From assembly GCA_028291265.1 (NCBI GenBank), contig JAQGIK010000154.1, positions 1 to 41,576 of the forward strand: a DNA stretch of 41,576 nucleotides. The letters run 5' to 3'. The position numbers and the translations under genes were made by a program. Each line of letters starts with the position of its first letter. Within the stretch, counting starts at the first letter, position 1. Shown here one piece after another: positions 1 through 6,184 of the stretch. This DNA comes from Caulobacter sp. GTDB lineage: Bacteria; Pseudomonadota; Alphaproteobacteria; Caulobacterales; Caulobacteraceae. The notes below the pieces were generated by a model that worked only from the letters and a program-made list of their open reading frames with translations, ran no database searches and was not told where the DNA came from.

Positions 1-960
1 CAGGGCGCCCTGGCGGCGGGGCTGGCCGGGGCGCTGCCCGGGCTGGCGCAAGCCGGGGAAGCGCCGGCCGGGGCGATGGAGGCGATCCGGCTGTGGCCGC
101 AGGGCGCGCCCGGCGGGGCCGGGGTCACTGTGGTCGAGGAAGAGACCGACCGCTCGCCGCCGCCGGCGGCGTTGCGCGACCGGATCATCAAGAGCGTGCG
201 CGATCCGGACCTCAAGGTGTTCCGGCCGGAAAAGCCCAACGGCGCCTCGCTGCTGATCGCCCCGGGCGGCGGCTACAAATGGGTGGTGCGCGACAAGGAA
301 GGTTATGAGTGCGCGATGCGCTTCGCGGCGGCCGGGCTGACCGTCTATGTGATGAGCTACCGGCTGCCGGGCGACGGCTGGGCGGCGGGACCGGAAACGC
401 CGCTGCAGGACGCCCAGCGGGCCCTGCGGCTGGTGCGCCGCGAGGCCGGGCGCAAGGGCTCCGGGCTCGATCCGGCCCGGATCGGTTTGATGGGGTTTTC
501 CGCCGGCGGCCATGTGGCCGGGTCGTTGACCCTGATGTTCGACGAGGCGGTCTACAAGCCGGTCGATGCGGCCGATAAACTTTCGGCCCGGCCCGACATC
601 AGCGTGCTGGTCTATCCGGTGGCGACCATGAAGCCGCCGCTGGCCCACGCCGGCTCGCGGCTGCTGCTGCTGGGCAAGGACCCGACGCCGGCCCTGGAGG
701 CGCGCTGGTCGCTGGAAGAGCGGGCCCGGGCCGATGCGCCGGCTGTGTTCCTGCTGCACGCGGCCGACGATCCTTCCGTGCCGGTCGAGAACAGTCTGGC
801 GCTGGAGGCCGCGTTGCGGGCGAAGAAGGTCCCGACCGAGATGCACATCTTCGAGGAAGGCGGCCACGGCTTCGGCCTGCGCTTCACCCACGGCAAGCCG
901 GTCGAGGTCTGGCCGGACCTGGTGCTGGGGTGGTGGAAACGGCGGGGGTTCATCGCCTAA
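1..960 (+). CDS. Exported alpha/beta hydrolase (esterase), 5' end outside the window
   Basis: The frame is open from base 1, and the residues before the first ATG (base 76) read as the hydrophobic part and cleavage region of a signal peptide (AAGLAGALPGLAQA, then GEAPAG). The gene therefore starts upstream and ATG76 is not the true start. Counting codons from base 1, an oxyanion-hole type PGGGY lies at 88-92, the nucleophile elbow GFSAGG has Ser167, and the likely triad partners are Asp256/257 (ADDPSVP) and His289 (GGHGFG). This is the pattern of BD-FAE/acetyl-xylan-esterase-like hydrolases acting outside the cytoplasm. The substrate cannot be told from sequence. The gene ends before repeat B1, so its operon partners, if any, lie upstream. 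The fold assignment is secure; the exact esterase class is not. Confidence 0.85.
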   Translation, partial: QGALAAGLAGALPGLAQAGEAPAGAMEAIRLWPQGAPGGAGVTVVEEETDRSPPPAALRDRIIKSVRDPDLKVFRPEKPNGASLLIAPGGGYKWVVRDKEGYECAMRFAAAGLTVYVMSYRLPGDGWAAGPETPLQDAQRALRLVRREAGRKGSGLDPARIGLMGFSAGGHVAGSLTLMFDEAVYKPVDAADKLSARPDISVLVYPVATMKPPLAHAGSRLLLLGKDPTPALEARWSLEERARADAPAVFLLHAADDPSVPVENSLALEAALRAKKVPTEMHIFEEGGHGFGLRFTHGKPVEVWPDLVLGWWKRRGFIA

Positions 961-980
961 CTGGGGGCCGGGCACGGAGG

Positions 981-1185
981 TTTCGCTCTCAGCCCTCTGG
1001 GCGGAGGACGGTTCGGAGCGTGAGCGACGGACCAGGAGGCGGGCCCACCGGCGGTGGGTGATTAGCGTGTTTCCTTTCGCGCCGGCGGCGGCTTCGGCGC
1101 ACGTCCGCCGGTGGAAGTCCCGCCTCGGTTTGGCTCGCTTGCAGCGCTCGCCAAAGCCACTCCGCCCCGAGGGCGGAGAGCGAAA
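981..1185. repeat. Dispersed repeat family B, copy 1 (MITE-like)
   Basis: A 205-bp block fills most of the gap between the hydrolase and pepF. It is bounded by a perfect 10-bp terminal inverted repeat: TTTCGCTCTC at 981-990 and GAGAGCGAAA at 1176-1185. Two internal segments are nearly identical to the copy at 13172-13350: about 1001-1063 (starts GCGGAGGACGGTTCGG, ends GTGATTAG) and about 1123-1155 (CCTCGGTTTGGCTCGC to GCCAAAG). The middle differs between copies. No coding capacity is seen. Confidence 0.75.
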
Positions 1186-1224
1186 AGGCTACCGCTTGGG
1201 CCTCGGCGGGCCTAAATCCGCGGC

Positions 1225-3021
1225 ATGTCCCAGCTTGCCAAGATCACCGCCGCTGCTCCCGAGTGGAGCCTCGCCGACCTCTATGCCGATCGCGCCGACC
1301 CGCGCATCGCCGCCGACATCGACGCGGCCCGGGCCGCCAACGACGCCTTGGCCGAACTGGAGGGCGCGTTCATCGCCGCGCGGGGCGAGCCGGCCAAATT
1401 GGGCGCGCTGATCGACAAGGGGATCAAGCTCTACGAACAGGCGGCCGACGGCCTCTATTCGGTCAGCGCCTTCGCCTCGCTCTCGGCCTCGACGGCCAGG
1501 GACGATCCGCGCTGGGCCAAGTTCGAGTCCGATCTGCGGATGAAGAGCGCCGAGATCGCGGCCAGGTCGCTGTTCTTCACCCTCGAGCTCAACCAACTGG
1601 AGGACGGCGAGATCGACGCGGCCCTGAAGGCCCATCCCGGGGCGGAGCGCTGGGCGCCGTGGCTGCGGCGGGTGCGGCTATCGCGGCCGCATGAGCTTTC
1701 GCAGGAGCTGGAAACCCTGCTCCTCGACCGCTCGCCGGCGGTGGCCAACTGGTCGCGGCTCTATGACGACACCCTGGCGACGCTGCGGGCAAAAGTCGGG
1801 CGCGACAGCTTGACCCTGCCCGAGACCCTCAATCGCCTGAGCGATCCGGACGTCAAGACGCGGAAGGCGGCGGCGAACGGGCTGGCGACGGCCCTGGAGG
1901 CCAACGGCGCGACCATCGCGCTGTGCCTCAACACCCTGGCCTTCGAAAAGCAGGTCGAGGACCGCTGGCGCAAATACGACTACCCGGCGCAGGGCCGCCA
2001 CCTGGCCAACGAGGTTCACGGCTTGAGCGTCGAGGCCATGGTCGAGGCGGTGACCGACGCCTATGGCGCGACCTCGCACCGCTATTACGCGCTGAAGGCC
2101 CGGGCGATGGGCAGGAAGACGCTCGACCACTGGGACCGCAACGCGCCGCTGACCACGGCCCAGCCGAAGCTCTATGCGTGGGGCGAGGCCAAGGCGATGG
2201 TGCTCGACAGCTTCAGCGCCCTGGCCCCGAAGTTCGCCGACGGGGCGCGGGTCTTCTTCGACCGGCCGTGGATCGACGCGCGGCCGCGGCCCGGCAAGCA
2301 GTCGGGGGCCTACAGCCATCCGGTCTGTTCGGCGCGGCATCCTTACGTGTTCCTGAACTTCATGGGCGAGCGGCGCGACGTGCTGACCCTGGCCCATGAG
2401 CTGGGCCATGCCGTGCACCAGACCCTGGCGGCGCCGCTCGGCACCCTGCTGTCCGACACCCCGCTGACCCTGGCCGAGACGGCCTCGATCTTCGGCGAGG
2501 GGCTGGTCTTCGAACGGCTGCTGGCCGAGGCGCGGCCGGAAGAGAAGCTGGGCCTGCTGGCCGGGCGGATCGAGGATGGCTTGAACACCGTGGTGCGCCA
2601 GATCGCCTTCCACCAGTTCGAGACCCGGTTCCACGAGGCGCGCAAGTCGGGCGAGCTGTCGCCGGAGGAGATCGGCGGGCTTTGGCTCGAAGTCATGGGG
2701 GCCAGTCTCGGCCCGGCCGTGCGCTTGAACCCCGGGTACGAGCACTATTGGGCCTATGTCAGCCACTTCGTGCACGCGCCCTTCTATGTCTACGCCTACG
2801 CCTTCGGGGACCTGCTGGTGCGGGCCCTGATGGAGAAGCGGCGGGAGGATCCGGCCGGGTTCGCGCCGGTCTACGAGAAGCTGCTGGCGGCCGGCGGCAC
2901 GGCCACCTACGTCGAGGCGCTGGAGCCGTTCGGGCTCGACCCGCGCCAGAAGAGCTTCTGGGCGGCCGGGGTCAGCCAGCTGGAGCGGCTGGTCGACGAG
3001 TTCGACGCTCTGGTCGCTTGA
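1225..3021 (+). CDS. pepF: M3 family oligoendopeptidase F-like zinc metallopeptidase
   Basis: 598 residues, the usual length for oligoendopeptidase F. The zinc site HELGH is at residues 391-395 (context TLAHELGHAVHQTL), with the third ligand Glu418 in ETASIFGEG, matching the HExxH...E spacing of family M3. The N-terminal half is helical and Ala/Leu-rich, as in the lobe that closes the M3 substrate channel. No signal peptide is present, so it is expected to cut short peptides in the cytoplasm. No Shine-Dalgarno is evident, but a -10-like CCTAAATC at 1211-1218 ends six bases before the ATG, so a leaderless transcript is possible. The PlsC-like gene follows after 16 bp and may be cotranscribed. 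Confidence 0.93.
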   Translation: MSQLAKITAAAPEWSLADLYADRADPRIAADIDAARAANDALAELEGAFIAARGEPAKLGALIDKGIKLYEQAADGLYSVSAFASLSASTARDDPRWAKFESDLRMKSAEIAARSLFFTLELNQLEDGEIDAALKAHPGAERWAPWLRRVRLSRPHELSQELETLLLDRSPAVANWSRLYDDTLATLRAKVGRDSLTLPETLNRLSDPDVKTRKAAANGLATALEANGATIALCLNTLAFEKQVEDRWRKYDYPAQGRHLANEVHGLSVEAMVEAVTDAYGATSHRYYALKARAMGRKTLDHWDRNAPLTTAQPKLYAWGEAKAMVLDSFSALAPKFADGARVFFDRPWIDARPRPGKQSGAYSHPVCSARHPYVFLNFMGERRDVLTLAHELGHAVHQTLAAPLGTLLSDTPLTLAETASIFGEGLVFERLLAEARPEEKLGLLAGRIEDGLNTVVRQIAFHQFETRFHEARKSGELSPEEIGGLWLEVMGASLGPAVRLNPGYEHYWAYVSHFVHAPFYVYAYAFGDLLVRALMEKRREDPAGFAPVYEKLLAAGGTATYVEALEPFGLDPRQKSFWAAGVSQLERLVDEFDALVA

Positions 3022-3037
3022 GGCCGTTTCGCCTTAG

Positions 3038-3877
3038 ATGAGGCCCATGGGCGAAAAACATATCGTCGATGTACTGATCGAGGAGCGGGCGCCGAAGCTG
3101 GCGGGATCGCCGGTCTGGCCCGTGGTGCGAAAGCCCCTGTACCGGACGCTGCACTATCCGCAGGCCGTCGCCATGGCCAACGCCATCGCGCCGATGGCCG
3201 GGGCGGAGGCCATGGAGCACATTTCGGCGCTGCTGGCGCTGGAGACCACGGCGCGCGGCCTGGAACACATCCCGGCGAGCGGCCGGCTGATCCTGGTCGC
3301 CAACCATCCGACCGGCATCGCCGACGGGATCGCCCTCTACGACGCGGTGAAGGGACCGCGGCCGGACGTCGTCTTCTACGCCAATTCCGACGCCCACCGG
3401 GTCTGTCCCCGCTTCGACGAGGCGCTGATCCCGGTCGAATGGGTCAAGGCCAAGCGGACGCGGGAGCGCACCCGGCTGACCCTGGTGATGACCCGCGAGG
3501 CGATGGAGGCCGAGCGCTGCCTGGCCATCTTCCCGGCCGGGGTGCTGTCGCGGCGCGACGCCCAGGGCGTGCTGACCGACAAGCCGTGGATGGCGACGGC
3601 GATCTCGGTGGCCCAGAAGTACGAGACGCCGGTGGTGCCGGTGCATGTGGCCGGGCCGTGGTCGACGCTGTTCCACTTCTTCAACGGTTTTTCGCCGGAG
3701 CTGCGGGACATCACCCTGTTCCACGAGTTGCTCAACAAGAAGGGGCGCAGGTTCGAGCTGATCTTCGGGCGGCCGATCCCGCCGGCGCGGCTGGAGGGGG
3801 AGTCGGGCGAGGTCACCGACGCCCTCAAGGCCTTCGTCGAGCGGGTGCTGCCGCACGATCCGGAGGCGGTGTTTTGA
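3038..3877 (+). CDS. PlsC-like lysophospholipid acyltransferase
   Basis: 279 residues of the 1-acylglycerol-3-phosphate acyltransferase family. Visible blocks are block I NHPTGIAD (Asn89, His90, Asp96), block III-like FPAGVLSRRD and block IV-like VPVHVAG. The His-Asp spacing is HX5D, not the textbook HX4D; this fits the NHPxGxxDG branch of the superfamily. It should transfer an acyl chain to a lysolipid at the inner membrane, though the acceptor is unknown. There is no clear long transmembrane segment. ATG3038 is used; ATG3047, three codons later, is an alternative. The stop overlaps the tsaE start by 4 bases (TTGA), so translation of the two is probably coupled. Confidence 0.85.
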   Translation: MRPMGEKHIVDVLIEERAPKLAGSPVWPVVRKPLYRTLHYPQAVAMANAIAPMAGAEAMEHISALLALETTARGLEHIPASGRLILVANHPTGIADGIALYDAVKGPRPDVVFYANSDAHRVCPRFDEALIPVEWVKAKRTRERTRLTLVMTREAMEAERCLAIFPAGVLSRRDAQGVLTDKPWMATAISVAQKYETPVVPVHVAGPWSTLFHFFNGFSPELRDITLFHELLNKKGRRFELIFGRPIPPARLEGESGEVTDALKAFVERVLPHDPEAVF

Positions 3878-4311
3878 AGCTGGCCGACGAGACGGCGACG
3901 CAGGCTTTGGGCCGGGTCCTGGCCGGGGTGCTGCGGCCGGGGGAGGCGATCTGCCTGTCGGGGCCGCTCGGGGCCGGCAAGTCGACCCTGGCGCGGGCCC
4001 TGGTGCGGGCCCTCACCCACCCGGACGAGGAGGTGCCGAGCCCGACCTTCACCCTGGTGCAGTTCTATGACGGGCGGGAATTCCCGGTGGCCCATTTCGA
4101 CCTCTACCGGCTCAGCGATCCGGACGAGGCCTATGAGATCGGGCTGGACGAGGCGCTGGACGGCGGGGCGGCGCTGATCGAATGGCCGCAGCGGCTGGAG
4201 GGTCGCCTTCCGGCCGACAGACTGGATATAGAGATCGCCATCGAGGGGGATGGCCGCACGGCGCGGCTGACCCGCCACGGCGCCTGGAAGGACCGACCGC
4301 TTGAGTTCTGA
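3874..4311 (+). CDS. tsaE: tRNA t6A37 biosynthesis ATPase TsaE
   Basis: 145 residues. TsaE is the small ATPase that drives the TsaB-TsaD-TsaE complex making N6-threonylcarbamoyladenosine at position 37 of ANN-decoding tRNAs. The P-loop GPLGAGKST is at 30-38 (Lys36), followed by the family motifs SPTFTLVQFYDG, HFDLYRL and IEWPQRL. The start is TTG at 3874: it overlaps the previous stop in TTGA and has GGAGG at 3862-3866, seven bases upstream, and no ATG or GTG fits the family N-terminus. The 3' end overlaps the amgK start by 11 bp. The length is normal for the family. Confidence 0.93.
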   Translation: MKLADETATQALGRVLAGVLRPGEAICLSGPLGAGKSTLARALVRALTHPDEEVPSPTFTLVQFYDGREFPVAHFDLYRLSDPDEAYEIGLDEALDGGAALIEWPQRLEGRLPADRLDIEIAIEGDGRTARLTRHGAWKDRPLEF

Positions 4312-5395
4312 TCGTGAGGCCATCAAGGCGCGGTTCCTCGACCGCCACGGCCTGGGCGCCGCGCGGCGCCAGCCGCTGACCGGCGACGCCTCGACGCGGG
4401 CCTATGAGCGGCTCTATCCGGCCGATGGGCCGAGCCTGATCTTCATGGACCAGCCGCCCAAGGCCGAGACGGCGCCCTGCCCGCCGCAGGCCACGGTCGA
4501 GGAGCGGCGGGCCCTGGGGTTCAACGCCGCCTACCGGCTGGCGTCGGGGCGGGTCGACGCCTTCGTGGCCTGCGCGCGCTATCTCAAGGACCAGGGGCTG
4601 TCGGCGCCGGAGATCGTCGCCTTCGACGCAGGGGCGGGGCTGGCGGTGCTGGAGGACCTCGGCGACGGGCTGTTCGCGCAGGAGATCGCCGACGGGCATG
4701 ACGAGGGGCCGCTGTACGACGCGGCCATCGACGCCCTGGTGGTGCTGCACGCCGCCGCGCCGCCGCCGGCGATGCTGGGGGGCGAGGACGCAGCCTGGCC
4801 GCTGCTGAGCTATGACCAGCTGGCCCTGACCATGGCCAGCGACCTGTTCGTCGACTGGCTGCCGAAACTTCGGCCGGGGTTCGCGCCCGACGCGGCGGCC
4901 CTGGTCGCCTGGGAGGCGGTGTGGACGCCGATCCGCAGCCAAGCCGAGGCCGAGGCGGAAGTCTTCTGCCACCGCGACTACCACGCCGAGAACCTGATCT
5001 GGCTGCCGACCCGGCTGGGCCCGGCCCGGGTCGGGCTGATCGACTTCCAGGACGCGGTGAAGGCCCACCGGGTGTGGGACCTCTCCATGCTGCTGCACGA
5101 CGCCCGGCGGCAGGTGACGCCCGAGCGGGAGGCGGTGGCGCTGGAGCGCTATCTGGCGGCCCATCCGGGGCTGGATCGGGGCAAGTTCCTCAGCGACTAC
5201 CATGCGCTGGGGGCGCTGAACGTGGCGCGGATCATCGGCATTTTCGCCCGGCTGGTCGTGCGCGACGGCAAGCCGAAATACGAGGGCTTCCTGCCGAGGC
5301 TCTGGGGCTATCTCGACAGCTGCATCGCCGACCCGGCGCTGGGGCCGCTGAAAGACTGGTTCGACGCCCATGTGCCGGCGGAGGCGCGGCGATGA
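4301..5395 (+). CDS. amgK: N-acetylmuramate/N-acetylglucosamine 1-kinase (aminoglycoside phosphotransferase fold)
   Basis: 364 residues of APH-type kinase fold. The nucleotide-binding region has VLEDLGDGLFAQ (about 117-127), the catalytic loop HRDYHAENL is at 224-232 (Asp226, Asn231), and the metal-binding Asp248 is in IDFQDA. In the AmgK/MurU route, this enzyme phosphorylates MurNAc (and GlcNAc) at C1 so that recycled wall sugars bypass de novo UDP-MurNAc synthesis. The assignment rests on the fold together with the adjacent murU. The start is TTG4301, supported by a GGAAGGA ribosome-binding site at 4286-4292. The gene overlaps tsaE by 11 bp and murU by 4 bp (ATGA). A generic phosphotransferase is the fallback call. 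Confidence 0.87.
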   Translation: MSSDREAIKARFLDRHGLGAARRQPLTGDASTRAYERLYPADGPSLIFMDQPPKAETAPCPPQATVEERRALGFNAAYRLASGRVDAFVACARYLKDQGLSAPEIVAFDAGAGLAVLEDLGDGLFAQEIADGHDEGPLYDAAIDALVVLHAAAPPPAMLGGEDAAWPLLSYDQLALTMASDLFVDWLPKLRPGFAPDAAALVAWEAVWTPIRSQAEAEAEVFCHRDYHAENLIWLPTRLGPARVGLIDFQDAVKAHRVWDLSMLLHDARRQVTPEREAVALERYLAAHPGLDRGKFLSDYHALGALNVARIIGIFARLVVRDGKPKYEGFLPRLWGYLDSCIADPALGPLKDWFDAHVPAEARR

Positions 5396-6111
5396 AGGCT
5401 CCCAAGACGGCGATGGTGCTGGCGGCGGGTCTGGGCACCCGCATGCGGCCGCTGACCGACGACCGGCCCAAGGCCCTGGTCGAGGTCGGGGGCAAGGCGC
5501 TGATGGACCATATGCTCGACCGGCTGGCGGCGGTCGGGGTCGAGACGGCGGTGGTCAATGTCCACTACTTCGCCGACCTGATGGAGGCGCACCTGCGCAA
5601 GCGGACGGCCGCGCCGCGCATCGTGGTCTCGGACGAGCGGGCCGAGGCGCTGGAGACCGGCGGCGGGGTCAGGCACGCCCTGCCGCTGCTGCCCGACGAG
5701 GCCTTCTTCGTGGCCAACATCGACGCCATCTGGCGGGACGGCGCGGCGGGGGCCATCGAGCAGGTGGTAGCGCTGTGGGATCCGGCGAAGATGGACGTCT
5801 GCCTGATGCTGGCGCCGACCGGGACGTCGCTGGGCTTCCACGACACGGGCGACGTGTTCCTCGAGGCTGACGGCCGGGTGCGGTTCAAGACGCCGGGCGA
5901 GACCGCGCCGTACGTCTATGTCGGCCTGCACATCTGCAAGCCGTCGGTGGTGCGGGATGGGCCGGAGGGGCCGTTCTCGCTGTTGCCGCTGTGGAAGGCG
6001 CTGGCCGAACGGGGCCGGCTTTACGGCGTCAGCCCGCCGGGGCTGTGGATGCACGTCGGCGATCCGGCGGCGCGTGACCTGGCCGAGGCGAAGTTGGCTG
6101 AGGCGGGTTAG
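5392..6111 (+). CDS. murU: N-acetylmuramate alpha-1-phosphate uridylyltransferase
   Basis: 239 residues of the nucleotidyltransferase (GT-A-like) family. The signature AAGLGTRMRPLTDDRPKALV starts at residue 11, and a VVNVHYFADLMEAHL block follows, as in MurU. It should convert MurNAc-1-phosphate and UTP to UDP-MurNAc, using the product of AmgK, and so closes the peptidoglycan recycling bypass. The length matches MurU and is shorter than sugar-nucleotide pyrophosphorylases with a left-handed helix domain. ATG5392 overlaps the amgK stop (ATGA), with GGAGG at 5380-5384. A strong hairpin at 6121-6150 follows the stop and probably ends the pepF-to-murU transcript. Confidence 0.9.
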   Translation: MKAPKTAMVLAAGLGTRMRPLTDDRPKALVEVGGKALMDHMLDRLAAVGVETAVVNVHYFADLMEAHLRKRTAAPRIVVSDERAEALETGGGVRHALPLLPDEAFFVANIDAIWRDGAAGAIEQVVALWDPAKMDVCLMLAPTGTSLGFHDTGDVFLEADGRVRFKTPGETAPYVYVGLHICKPSVVRDGPEGPFSLLPLWKALAERGRLYGVSPPGLWMHVGDPAARDLAEAKLAEAG

Positions 6112-6120
6112 GGATTTCAA

Positions 6121-6150
6121 ACTCCCCCCGCAAAGCGGGGGGAGAGTTTT
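6121..6150 (+). terminator. Family C hairpin, probable intrinsic terminator after murU
   Basis: CTCCCCCCGC (6122-6131) pairs perfectly with GCGGGGGGAG (6135-6144) across an AAA loop and is followed by AGTTTT. It starts 11 bases after the murU stop. The same hairpin core recurs at 21173-21203, so it is also a dispersed repeat. Confidence 0.65.
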
Positions 6151-6176
6151 GTGAGACGCGGCGGGCGGCCCATAGT
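6149..6176 (+). promoter_or_regulatory. Possible addB promoter, near-leaderless
   Basis: TTGTGA (6149-6154), a 16-base spacer and CATAGT (6171-6176) resemble a sigma-70-type promoter. The expected start site falls at about 6183-6185, on the addB ATG, and addB has no visible Shine-Dalgarno. Motif match only. Confidence 0.35.
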
Positions 6177-6184
6177 GGCCTCAG

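Noticed and set aside
961..1224. Small protein gene or CRISPR in the gap before pepF
   Set aside because: The structure is explained by repeat family B. There is no regular repeat-spacer pattern and no open frame with a plausible start.
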